A stretch of DNA of 64,000 bases from positions 35,126 through 99,125 of the forward strand of contig CAZCCZ010000009.1 in assembly GCA_964497495.1 (NCBI GenBank), in the 5' to 3' direction. The notes below the pieces were generated by a model, which did not search any database, was not told the DNA's origin, and was given only the letters and a program-made list of their open reading frames with translations. Source of the DNA: CAXXOK01 sp964497495 (GTDB lineage: Bacteria > Bacillota > Clostridia > Christensenellales > Aristaeellaceae). Below are positions 35,614-43,333 of this stretch, piece after piece; position 1 is the stretch's first letter, and every line of letters starts with the position of its first letter. Made by a program: the position numbers and the translations under genes.

Positions 35614-35654
35614 GGAACGCAGCCGCCCCTCCCTGCTGGCGACGGCTGCGTTCC
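35614..35654 (-). promoter_or_regulatory. Intra-operon stem-loop between reductase and dehydratase genes
   Basis: Perfect 12-bp inverted repeat (35614-35625 with 35643-35654, 17-base loop) just after the reductase stop, without a T run. Possible processing, stabilising or partial termination site. Confidence 0.5.
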
Positions 35655-35659
35655 CCTAA

Positions 35660-36544
35660 TCAATGGTGCAGCTCTATGCCCGTTAACTTCTGATAATACT
35701 TCAACAGCGCGCTGTGGTCGCAGCTGCCGTCGCCGTCGCGGTGCAGAACCTTCATCATTTCCAGTACCGATTGCGTAAGCGGTATCGGGGCGTCCACCGA
35801 AGCGGCCGCGTCCACGACGTTTTTCAGGTCTTTGATGTGCAGGTTGACCCGGAATCCGGGCGTGAAATTCTGGTCCATCATCATGGGCGCTTTCGCGTTC
35901 ATAACCGTCGAACCGGCAAGGCCGCCCTTGATGGCGTTGAAAATCCTGTCCGGTTCGACGCCGGCAAGCTGCCCCAGCGTCAGCGCTTCTGCCAGCGCCG
36001 CGATGTTGGAGGCGACGATGATCTGGTTGCACAGCTTGGTCACGTTGCCCGCGCCGATGCCGCCGCACAGCACCACCGAGGAACCCATTTTGGACAGCAT
36101 CTCCTTGCACTGCTCGAAGATTTCTTCCTTGCCGCCCACCATGAAGGCCAGCGTGCCGTCCACCGCTTTGGGCTCGCCGCCGGAAACGGGCGCGTCAAGC
36201 ATTTCGATGCCCTTTTCGGCCAGAGCCGCCGCGACCTCGCGCGAGGCGATGGGGTTGATGGAGGAACAGTCTACGACGACGGCGCCCTTGCGCAGCGTTT
36301 CGATGGCGCCGCCTTCCTCCAGCAGTACCTGCTTGACCTGCGGGGAGTTCGGGACCATCGTCAGCAGACGGTCGGCAATTGCGGCCACGTCCCTTACGCT
36401 TTTTCCCGCTTTGGCTCCGCAGCCGACCACTTCTTCCACGGCGGCTGCGTTCAGGTCGTACACGGTCACGTCGTAACCCGCCTTCAGCAGGTTCTTCGCC
36501 ATAGGTTTCCCCATGATGCCAAGCCCGATAAAACCGATTTTCAT
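35660..36544 (-). CDS. 2-hydroxy-3-oxopropionate reductase / 3-hydroxyisobutyrate dehydrogenase-like
   Basis: 294 residues, normal for the beta-hydroxyacid dehydrogenase family. The NAD(P) motif is GFIGLGIMGKPMAKNL, the substrate motif LDAPVSGGE, and the catalytic Lys sits in GAGNVTKLCNQI. GarR-type members reduce tartronate semialdehyde to glycerate, which fits the glycerate kinase in the same operon; 3-hydroxyisobutyrate dehydrogenase is the alternative. GAAAGGAAG precedes the ATG. Confidence 0.88.
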   Translation of the reverse strand: MKIGFIGLGIMGKPMAKNLLKAGYDVTVYDLNAAAVEEVVGCGAKAGKSVRDVAAIADRLLTMVPNSPQVKQVLLEEGGAIETLRKGAVVVDCSSINPIASREVAAALAEKGIEMLDAPVSGGEPKAVDGTLAFMVGGKEEIFEQCKEMLSKMGSSVVLCGGIGAGNVTKLCNQIIVASNIAALAEALTLGQLAGVEPDRIFNAIKGGLAGSTVMNAKAPMMMDQNFTPGFRVNLHIKDLKNVVDAAASVDAPIPLTQSVLEMMKVLHRDGDGSCDHSALLKYYQKLTGIELHH

Positions 36545-36566
36545 ATGGAAACTTCCTTTCCGGACG

Positions 36567-37508
36567 TTACGCCGAGATGCCGTCCTTAACCTTGCGCACG
36601 ATGTCCTCCACGGTCAGGTGATAGACTTCCAGCAGTTCCTCGTACTTCTGCGCCGAGGTGCCGAAACGGTCGTTGATTCCCATGCGGAAGACCGGCACGC
36701 GGCTTTCCTTCGGGGCGGAGGCGAGGACCTCGCAAACGGCGGAGCCCAGGCCGCCGATGATGCTGCCTTCCTCCACCGTAACGGCGGCTTTCGTACCCTT
36801 GGCGAACGCGGCGATACCCGCTTCGTCCAGAGGCTTGATGGTGTGGATGTTGACCACGCGGCAGGAGATACCGTCTTTCTCCAAAGATTCCGCGGCCTGC
36901 AGGGACTGGTAGACCATGTAGCCCGTAGCGAAGATCACCGCGTCTTTGCCGTCCCGCATAAGCTTGGCCTTGCCGAATTCGAAGGGCTCGGCGGGGTCGG
37001 TAACGTCGGGCAGTTCGTTGCGGTTCACGCGAATGTAGCAGGGACCGGGAATATCCGCCATCGCCTTAACGATCTTTTCCGTCTCGGCGGGGTCGGCGGG
37101 GGAGAACACCTTCATGTTGGGCAGCACGCGCATCAGCGTGATGTCGTCGACGGATTGGTGCGTCTTGCCGTCGCCGAAGTCCGAAAGCCCGGCGGAGGAA
37201 CCGCAGATTTTCACGTTCAGGTTGGGGATGCATACGGACGACCGGATCTGGTCGTACGGACGGCCGGATGCGAAGACGGCGAAACTGCTGGCAAAGGCGA
37301 TGTGCCCGACCAGCGAAAGCCCCGCGGCCGCGGAGATCATGTTTGCCTCCGCGATACCCATCTGGAAATAACGCTCCGGGAACTGATCCCCAAACAGGTT
37401 GGACATGGTGGATTTACCTAAATCCGCTTCCAGCGCGACTACGTTTTGATGGCTGTATCCGAGCTCAAGCAGCGCTTTTCCGTACGCTGCGCGCATGGTG
37501 GTGCTCAT
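36567..37508 (-). CDS. Transketolase, C-terminal subunit
   Basis: 313 residues from the ATG at 37508 (GGAGG 7 bases upstream; start overlaps the N-terminal subunit stop as ATGA). It carries the pyrimidine-binding and C-terminal domains: ALEADLGKST, LVGHIAFASSFAVFASGR, a VEEGSIIGGLG segment and a GTSAQKYEELLEVY ending. With the adjacent N-terminal subunit it makes one transketolase, moving a two-carbon ketol group with thiamine diphosphate. Split transketolases of this type occur in catabolic clusters, so the acceptor may be a sugar-acid intermediate. Confidence 0.93.
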   Translation of the reverse strand: MSTTMRAAYGKALLELGYSHQNVVALEADLGKSTMSNLFGDQFPERYFQMGIAEANMISAAAGLSLVGHIAFASSFAVFASGRPYDQIRSSVCIPNLNVKICGSSAGLSDFGDGKTHQSVDDITLMRVLPNMKVFSPADPAETEKIVKAMADIPGPCYIRVNRNELPDVTDPAEPFEFGKAKLMRDGKDAVIFATGYMVYQSLQAAESLEKDGISCRVVNIHTIKPLDEAGIAAFAKGTKAAVTVEEGSIIGGLGSAVCEVLASAPKESRVPVFRMGINDRFGTSAQKYEELLEVYHLTVEDIVRKVKDGISA

Positions 37509-38350
37509 TGCTCCGCCTCCTTTTTCATCTGTTCGACGCACGCAAGGGCGAGCTTGTACTGTTCCTCGTTCAGCGCTGCGTTATGAAACGCGGCTTTCCC
37601 TTCGGCGAAGGGGAAGCCCTTCCCTTTAACGGTGTTGGCGATGATCGCCGTGGGCTTGTCCGCGGTGTTACGGGCGGCGTCCAGCGCCGAGAGAATCTGC
37701 GCAAAGTCGTGTCCGTCGATCTCGACCGTGTTCCAGCCGAAGGCGTCCCATTTTTCCCGAATCTTTCCGTTGACCAGCACGTGGTCCACGGTGTCGGTGG
37801 CCTGCACGTGGTTGCAGTCGACGATGGCGCACAGGTTGCCCATTTTGTAAGCGCTGGCCGCCATGGCCGCCTCCCAGATCTGCCCTTCGTTCATCTCGCC
37901 GTCGCCCACGACGCAGTACACGCGGGACGGGCTTTTCTGCAGTTTCAGGCCGAACGCCATACCCAGGGATACGGACAGCCCTTGCCCCAGCGAGCCGGTG
38001 ACCGCCTCGATGCCCGGCGTGTGCTCCATGTCCGGGTGGCCTTGCAGCATTCCGTCGAGCGTTTTAACGTGCTTGAAGTTTTCCCGGTCGAAATAGCCGA
38101 GCTCCGCCAGACACGCGTACTGCGCCAGCACCGCGTGCCCCTTGGAAAACACGCACCGGTCCCTGCGCGGGTCCTTGGGATCGGAGTAAACGTGCATGTG
38201 CTGGAAATACAGCGCCGCCGCGATATCCGCGATCGAGCAGCTACCGCCCAGGTGCCCGACCTTTCCCAGCGGGATCATCTCGATGATGTCGCCCCGAATC
38301 TGCGCCGCTTGTTTTTTCAGCGCGCGGATGTCCTTGTCCGAATAACTCAT
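37505..38350 (-). CDS. Transketolase, N-terminal (TPP-binding) subunit
   Basis: 281 residues. The thiamine diphosphate motif is GDGEMNEGQIWEA and ends near CAIVDCNHVQ; histidines in GKVGHLGGS and FSKGHAVLAQYA match transketolase active-site positions. TAAGGAGGG is upstream of the ATG. It follows the SDR gene closely and overlaps the C-terminal subunit gene by 4 bases, so equal amounts of both subunits are expected. Confidence 0.93.
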   Translation of the reverse strand: MSYSDKDIRALKKQAAQIRGDIIEMIPLGKVGHLGGSCSIADIAAALYFQHMHVYSDPKDPRRDRCVFSKGHAVLAQYACLAELGYFDRENFKHVKTLDGMLQGHPDMEHTPGIEAVTGSLGQGLSVSLGMAFGLKLQKSPSRVYCVVGDGEMNEGQIWEAAMAASAYKMGNLCAIVDCNHVQATDTVDHVLVNGKIREKWDAFGWNTVEIDGHDFAQILSALDAARNTADKPTAIIANTVKGKGFPFAEGKAAFHNAALNEEQYKLALACVEQMKKEAEQ

Positions 38351-38360
38351 GGTACCCTCC

Positions 38361-39113
38361 TTAATAGCAGGTCACGCCGCCGTCGATGGGCAGCGCCACC
38401 CCGTTGATGAAGCTCGCTTCGTCGCTGGCCAGATAAAGCACGGCGTTGGCCACGTCCGCCGCCGTCGCCAGCCTTCCCAGCGGCACTTCGCCCAGACGTT
38501 CCGCCTTGCGGGCCGGGTCCTTGAACAGCGTCTGCACGAACGGCGTATCCACCGTGCTGGGGTGGATGGAGTTGCAGCGCACGTTGTCCTTGCCGTAGCG
38601 GGAAGCCACGGCCTTCGTGAGCAGGGTTACGGCGCCCTTGGAGGCGGTGTAGGCTTCCGGCGTGTACTTGTGCCCGACCAACCCGCACACGGAGGAGGTG
38701 TTGATGATGCTGCCCCCACCCTGTCGGATCATTACGGGAAGGGCGTACTTGCACCCGAGGAAGGTGGAACCCGTGTTCACCTTCATCATGGTGCACCATT
38801 CGTCGATGCTCATTTCCGGAATGGGCTTGCGGATGTTGATGCCCGCGTTGTTCACGAGCACGTCCAGCTTTCCGGTGACGCCCGTCGCGTAATCCACCGC
38901 GGCCTGCCAGTCCGCCTCGCTGGTCACGTCGGCCTTGAAAAAGTACCCCTTGCCGCCTTCCGCGGCGATCTCCGCTACGACTTCCCTGCCGTTCTCCTCA
39001 TTCAAATCCAGAACGAACACGGTCGCGCCGTTTCGGGCGAGCACCTTCGCCATTTCGCTTCCCAGCCCGCCGCCGGCGCCCGTAATCATGACCGATTTTC
39101 CCTTCACGTTCAT
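38361..39113 (-). CDS. SDR-family oxidoreductase
   Basis: 250 residues from the ATG at 39113, with GGAGGT 10 bases upstream; an ATG at 39131 lacks a ribosome site. Motifs: TGAGGGLGSEMAKVL, NNAGIN, YTASKGAVT (catalytic Tyr/Lys) and a C-terminal NGVALPIDGGVTCY. The enzyme likely interconverts a sugar alcohol or hydroxy acid and its ketone. It is the first gene of the sugar-acid operon, downstream of the cdaR-like regulator. Confidence 0.9.
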   Translation of the reverse strand: MNVKGKSVMITGAGGGLGSEMAKVLARNGATVFVLDLNEENGREVVAEIAAEGGKGYFFKADVTSEADWQAAVDYATGVTGKLDVLVNNAGINIRKPIPEMSIDEWCTMMKVNTGSTFLGCKYALPVMIRQGGGSIINTSSVCGLVGHKYTPEAYTASKGAVTLLTKAVASRYGKDNVRCNSIHPSTVDTPFVQTLFKDPARKAERLGEVPLGRLATAADVANAVLYLASDEASFINGVALPIDGGVTCY

Positions 39114-39482
39114 CGAAAACCACACCTCCATCTTTAGTTAACGTCGCCTTCCCGTTCTTCGGTTTCCAGAACGAGCGCGTCCACTTTGCCGGATAACTCG
39201 TTCTTCGTGCTCTTACGATTCTCAAAGTGCCCGGAATCAGGGAGAGACGGACGATGGCTATCACAACGCAAGACCGATGGACCGGGACAGCGGCGGAACT
39301 ACGGAGCCCTTGTCCGGCGCCACCGGCGGTACGGCCGCCTTCCGCGGGCCGGGGAATGCCTCCCGCACGGCTTTGCGGACGATCAGACTGCCCCTCACTA
39401 TTCTCATTATATTGAAAACGAGGGTAAATACAATAGTATAAAAGACAGAATAGCAGCCGATCGATTGTTCCGCGTGACAATA
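39114..39482. other. 369-bp control region between cdaR-like gene and sugar-acid operon
   Basis: Holds the operon promoter (39406-39433), the inverted repeat 39431-39488 and a leader of about 285 bases with a small hairpin at 39153-39173. No gene is supported in the leader. Confidence 0.5.
39406..39433 (-). promoter_or_regulatory. Promoter of the sugar-acid operon
   Basis: On the minus strand TTGTAT (39428-39433), 16-base spacer, TATAAT (39406-39411). The weak -35 fits a promoter needing an activator such as CdaR. Confidence 0.6.
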
Positions 39483-39488
39483 CTATTG
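39431..39488. promoter_or_regulatory. Nine-bp inverted repeat at the sugar-acid promoter
   Basis: CAATAGTAT (39431-39439) and ATACTATTG (39480-39488). The first arm overlaps the -35 box, the second the cdaR-like stop codon. Candidate CdaR binding sites, not established. Confidence 0.4.
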
Positions 39489-40664
39489 GCCAGACTTCCG
39501 TTCGTCCCATTCCAGTCGGTTGTTGTCGCGGATATCGTGATAAAAATGAATCGCGTTGTAAAACAGCGACGAGTCGCGGAGGCCACGCGGGTCGTACCCG
39601 GTTTTTTCCTGGAGCTGTCGCAGCCGGTACTGAAGCGTGTTCTTATGGATAAAGAGCTTTTCGGCCGCCTGGGCCAGCGAGCCGTCGCAGGCGTAATACG
39701 TGTCCAGCAGCGTGATCCACTTGGGAATCTCGTCCATCGCGTAGTTGCGGAAAATGCGGCGCACGTATTCCAGCTTGACCGTGTCGGGAATTTCCCCGGA
39801 AAAAATTTCCATGTTGATGTTTTGATAAATCCGCGGTTTCTTATTCAGCGACCGCACGCAGGTGCGCAGCGCCTTCTGCGCGTGCCGGTAGGCCGTGTTG
39901 ATGCGGGTGTAATCCGATTGGGCGTCGTCGATCCCGATGCAGACCGTCAGTTCCCGGCTTTGTTCGTTTTCCGTCTTGATGGCGCCGGCGATGCCCAGCA
40001 TCTGCTGGTCGTCCGCCATGCCGATGCAGCAGACCAGCACGCTGCCGAGTTTGAACGTGAAGGCGTCCTTGAGCGCCCTGATCTGCTTCTGTATGTTCCG
40101 CTCCATCGCGTCGATGCCGCGCTGCAGGGCAACCGAGGCGAAATCCTGCAAAGCGATGATGCTCATCAGCATCACGCGGCGCGGCGTCTTGATATCGATG
40201 CCGTTTTGAAGGCCGTTTTCCGCCATCTGTTCGTTGATGCCTTCGGGCGAACTGTGAATCCAGTCCGTCAGGAACCGAGTGCGCACCCGCTGCTCGGTCT
40301 CTACTTCCGTGCGCATGGAGATATCCATCAGGAGGATTTCCGTCATTTTCTTGATGATTTTGCCGTACACGCCCACCGTTTCTTCCGGGCCCGTTACGCC
40401 AATCACGCCGACGATGTCGCCGCGGAACTCCACCGGGAGGTTGATGCCCGGCCTGGCGCCCGCGTATTCCTCGTCGCTGCGGATGATGAGCATATCCAGC
40501 TTCTCGTCGATTACGCGCTTCGCGCCCTCGTGAAACGTGCCGATCCGGGACGCGTCCGTGCTGGCGATGATCATCCCTTTGTGATCCATCATGTTGACCT
40601 GCTCGTTGATGGTCTTGTTGATCTCATGCACGATCTTCTGGCAGCTGTACTTGGGAAACTTCAT
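39483..40664 (-). CDS. cdaR: CdaR-family sugar diacid regulator
   Basis: 393 residues. The N-terminal sugar-diacid recognition domain covers about residues 1-135 (INEQVNMMDHKGMIIASTD, GINLPVEFRGDIVGVIGVTG). A middle GGDEF-like region follows, and the C-terminus has the PucR-type helix-turn-helix (ACDGSLAQAAEKLFIHKNTLQYRLRQL split by a turn). CdaR activates glucarate/galactarate/glycerate genes in E. coli in response to such acids. Here it probably activates the downstream operon. GGAGGG lies 12 bases before the ATG. Confidence 0.92.
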   Translation of the reverse strand: MKFPKYSCQKIVHEINKTINEQVNMMDHKGMIIASTDASRIGTFHEGAKRVIDEKLDMLIIRSDEEYAGARPGINLPVEFRGDIVGVIGVTGPEETVGVYGKIIKKMTEILLMDISMRTEVETEQRVRTRFLTDWIHSSPEGINEQMAENGLQNGIDIKTPRRVMLMSIIALQDFASVALQRGIDAMERNIQKQIRALKDAFTFKLGSVLVCCIGMADDQQMLGIAGAIKTENEQSRELTVCIGIDDAQSDYTRINTAYRHAQKALRTCVRSLNKKPRIYQNINMEIFSGEIPDTVKLEYVRRIFRNYAMDEIPKWITLLDTYYACDGSLAQAAEKLFIHKNTLQYRLRQLQEKTGYDPRGLRDSSLFYNAIHFYHDIRDNNRLEWDERKSGQ

Positions 40665-40804
40665 CTTGTTTTCTTTCCCTCCGCGTGAATACGCCGTCGG
40701 CGGCGAAATGCCCCGCCCGCGCCCGTGAATGCCGCGGGTCCGTCTTCATTATATGATACGGCCCCGCCCGTTGTCCAACGCCCGGAGCCGGGAAGGCAAT
40801 TCCG

Positions 40805-40845
40805 GAAAACCCCCTGCAAACCAGCGGCGGCCTGCAAGGGGTTTC
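40805..40845 (-). terminator. Terminator of the LOR/SDH-domain gene
   Basis: On the minus strand AAACCCC...TGCA pairs with TGCA...GGGGTTTTCC (arms near 40806-40818 and 40833-40844). Confidence 0.55.
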
Positions 40846-40858
40846 GGCATTCGGGGCG

Positions 40859-41950
40859 TTATAAAACGGCCAGGCTTCGCGCCGTGTTGATAAGAAAATC
40901 CTGCGCGTTGGTCACGATGCTGATGGCGCTCAGGCTGCCCCGGTCGCGCAGCTTGCCCACGGCGAACTCCGATATGTCCACCGTGTAGAAGTAGACGGGG
41001 CGCAGCTTCCCGTCCCGCACCTGCCAGGACGGCGTCATGTTGCCCGTGGCGATGGTGTGCAGCTGCGTCGCCAGCGCGATGACGGTCGTGGCCCGCATCG
41101 TGTGTCGGCGCATCGCGTCCTGCGCCTCGTACACGTTGCCGATCACGCCGGGCAGGGGGCCGTCGTCCCGGATGGAACCCGCCAGCACCATGGGAACGCT
41201 GCTGCGCACGCACGCGGCCACGATGCCGTCCTGCGAGGGGTTTTCCGCGATGAATTTCTCGATGGAGCCGCAGCGCCGCACACGATTGATCGTTTCCAGA
41301 TGGTTGTAGTGGCCGTTGTGCCGCAGTTCCTTCGTGTAAATATCCTGCCCAAGCCCGGTGTGGAAAAGCCCGGCCTCCATATCGTGCGTGGCCAGCGCGT
41401 TTCCCGCGAAAACCGCCTGCGCGTACCCGTGGGAGATCAGCCCGGCCATCGACTTGCGGGAGTCGTAATCGAAGGCGACGGCGGGACCCAGCACCCAGAC
41501 GATGCTCCCGTGCTCCCGGTCATGCCGCAAAATCTCGTAAAGCTCGTCGTAATCCCTGGAATAAGAGGTTTCCCGGGACTTGTTCATGCGGAAGGCGAAG
41601 CCCTGCGCGCCGCCCTGCCCGCCCCCGCCCTGAAACGCCATGAAATCCGTGTAAACGCCGTTGGACAGGTCTTCCTCCCGGCCGACGACGACGCGGTCGC
41701 CCGTCCGCACCCTCCGGGCCTCCGTGGCGACGGGGAAACCGTTCCGGATCACGACGGCGCAGTCCATCCGGGCCGCGTCGATCAGCTGCCACTCCCCGGC
41801 GACCTTGAAGTATTCCGGGAAAATGCTCGTGGCGTAATATTCGTCGGGCAGAACGCCGTCCCCCGGAGCGTCCGCGATGCGTACGTCCGGTGCGGAGACG
41901 AAGGCCTCCCCATGAAAATCCGGCTTGCGGTATTCGGGCAGTGTGAACAT
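40859..41950 (-). CDS. LOR/SDH-domain protein, TIGR00300-like (ornithine-cyclodeaminase-type)
   Basis: 363 residues from the ATG at 41950 with GGAGG 9 bases upstream; an open extension to 42085 is not protein-like and covers the promoter. The sequence matches what I recall of archaeal-type ornithine cyclodeaminases and the C-terminal part of AgrE/ArgZ: DFMAFQGGGGQGGAQGF, GNALATHDMEAGLFHTGLG, and PMVLAGSIRDDGPLPGVIG. Such proteins bind NAD(H) and can convert ornithine to proline plus ammonia. This one seems about 50 residues shorter at the N-terminus than the archaeal form. It has its own promoter and terminator. Function by homology only. Confidence 0.65.
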   Translation of the reverse strand: MFTLPEYRKPDFHGEAFVSAPDVRIADAPGDGVLPDEYYATSIFPEYFKVAGEWQLIDAARMDCAVVIRNGFPVATEARRVRTGDRVVVGREEDLSNGVYTDFMAFQGGGGQGGAQGFAFRMNKSRETSYSRDYDELYEILRHDREHGSIVWVLGPAVAFDYDSRKSMAGLISHGYAQAVFAGNALATHDMEAGLFHTGLGQDIYTKELRHNGHYNHLETINRVRRCGSIEKFIAENPSQDGIVAACVRSSVPMVLAGSIRDDGPLPGVIGNVYEAQDAMRRHTMRATTVIALATQLHTIATGNMTPSWQVRDGKLRPVYFYTVDISEFAVGKLRDRGSLSAISIVTNAQDFLINTARSLAVL

Positions 41951-41993
41951 ATCAATACGCCTCCAGCCATATGGGAACGTTCGGTTCAGACCC

Positions 41994-42022
41994 ATTATAC
42001 GCCCATGGCGCGCGGGAGACAA
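41994..42022 (-). promoter_or_regulatory. Sigma-A promoter of the LOR/SDH-domain gene
   Basis: On the minus strand TTGTCT (42017-42022), 17-base spacer, TATAAT (41994-41999); transcript start about 40 bases before the ATG. Confidence 0.7.
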
Positions 42023-42072
42023 TCGTGAAACGGTCGATGCCCGTGCGCTTATGCCGAAAGGCCAAGCGCCCG

Positions 42073-42336
42073 TTACCGGAACCAAACCTGCGTGCAGAAC
42101 AGGATGAACAGCGCGGCCGCAACACCGAAAACCAGCGTGATCAGCAACCCCGCGCCTACGGCGGAAAACAGGTACCGGCGCAGCGCCTTTCCTTTCAGAG
42201 GGTCGGGCTGCGGCCCTTCCATGGGCGGCGTTTCCGGTTTCGGGGCGTGCCAGGGCATACCGTCCACGTTCATGGGCGCGATGATCCGCCCGTCGTCGTC
42301 GGGCGCGGGGGACAAGGGGCGGGGGTGCGTTCTCAT
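42073..42336 (-). CDS. Small proline-rich membrane protein at the end of the opp operon
   Basis: 87 residues; GAGG 5 bases before the ATG and only 7 bases after the OppF stop. The N-terminal half is proline-rich and soluble (PETPPMEGPQPDP); residues about 56-82 form one strongly hydrophobic helix ending close to the C-terminus. No family recognised. Its position suggests an accessory subunit of the peptide transporter or a passenger gene. The coding call rests on spacing, ribosome site and amino-acid pattern. Confidence 0.6.
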   Translation of the reverse strand: MRTHPRPLSPAPDDDGRIIAPMNVDGMPWHAPKPETPPMEGPQPDPLKGKALRRYLFSAVGAGLLITLVFGVAAALFILFCTQVWFR

Positions 42337-42343
42337 GATATCC

Positions 42344-43333
42344 TCACTCGTCGTACAGGTGGCACACCACGAAATGGCCGGGCTCCACCTCGCGCTGTAT
42401 GGGCGCCTCGGTTTTACAGCGTTCCATGCAGCGGTTGCAGCGCGTATGGAATTTACACCCCGCGGGCGGGTTGGCCGGGGAGGGGATGCTGCCTTCCAGA
42501 ATTACGCGGTTCATTTTCACGTCGGGGTCCGGCGTCGGGATGGCGCTGAACAGGGCGACCGTGTAGGGATGCAGAGGTTTTGCGAAAACACGGCTCTTGG
42601 TGCCGAATTCCACCAGGTTGCCCAGATACATGACCCCGATGGTGTCGCTGATGTGCTCCACCACGCTCAGGTCGTGCGAGATGAACAGGTACGTGAGCCC
42701 GAACTCCCTTTGCAGGTCTTTAAGCAGGTTGATGATCTGCGCCTGTATGGAAACGTCCAGCGCGGAAACCGGCTCGTCGCACACCACGAAATCCGGGTTG
42801 AGGGCCAGCGCGCGGGCGATGCAGATACGCTGCCGCTGCCCGCCGGAAAACTCGTGGGGGTACCGGTCTTTATGATAGGGCATCAGCCCGCAGGAGGCCA
42901 TGATGCGGTCCAGATAGGCCTCGTACTCGCCGTCGGGCACGATGTGATGCTCCCGTACCGCCTCGCCGATGATTTCCCCCACGGGCAGGCGCGGCGAGAG
43001 GCTGGAATACGGGTCCTGAAAAATGATCTGCATCTTGGGGCGAAGCCTGCGCAGCGCCTCGTGCCCCAGCGCGTGGATATCCTGCCCCTCGAAGAGTACG
43101 GAGCCCTCGGTTTTATCCGTCAGGCGCAGCAGTGTGCGGCCGACCGTCGTTTTTCCGCAGCCGCTTTCGCCCACCAGCCCCATCGTGGTGCCGCGCCGGA
43201 TGGTGAACGAAACGCCGTCCACCGCCTTTACCCAGCTTTGGGCGCGGCCCAGCATGCCGCCCTTGATGGGAAAGTACTTCTTCAGGTTTTTCACTTCGAC
43301 CACCGCGTCGTTCCGGGTTTCCCTGTCAGACAT
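42344..43333 (-). CDS. oppF: Oligopeptide ABC transporter ATP-binding protein, OppF-like
   Basis: 329 residues. Walker A is GESGCGKTTVGRTLL, signature FSGGQRQRI, Walker B DFVVCDEPVSALD. The C-terminal extension has the Cys cluster typical of Opp ATPases (CKFHTRCNRCMERC), which may hold an iron-sulfur cluster. GGAGG lies 8 bases before the ATG; the start overlaps the OppD stop by 8 bases. It powers peptide import as a heterodimer with OppD. Confidence 0.94.
   Translation of the reverse strand: MSDRETRNDAVVEVKNLKKYFPIKGGMLGRAQSWVKAVDGVSFTIRRGTTMGLVGESGCGKTTVGRTLLRLTDKTEGSVLFEGQDIHALGHEALRRLRPKMQIIFQDPYSSLSPRLPVGEIIGEAVREHHIVPDGEYEAYLDRIMASCGLMPYHKDRYPHEFSGGQRQRICIARALALNPDFVVCDEPVSALDVSIQAQIINLLKDLQREFGLTYLFISHDLSVVEHISDTIGVMYLGNLVEFGTKSRVFAKPLHPYTVALFSAIPTPDPDVKMNRVILEGSIPSPANPPAGCKFHTRCNRCMERCKTEAPIQREVEPGHFVVCHLYDE

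Noticed and set aside
39186..40688. 500-codon plus-strand frame opposite cdaR
   Set aside because: CdaR on the minus strand has complete diacid-recognition and HTH domains; the plus frame is a composition shadow.
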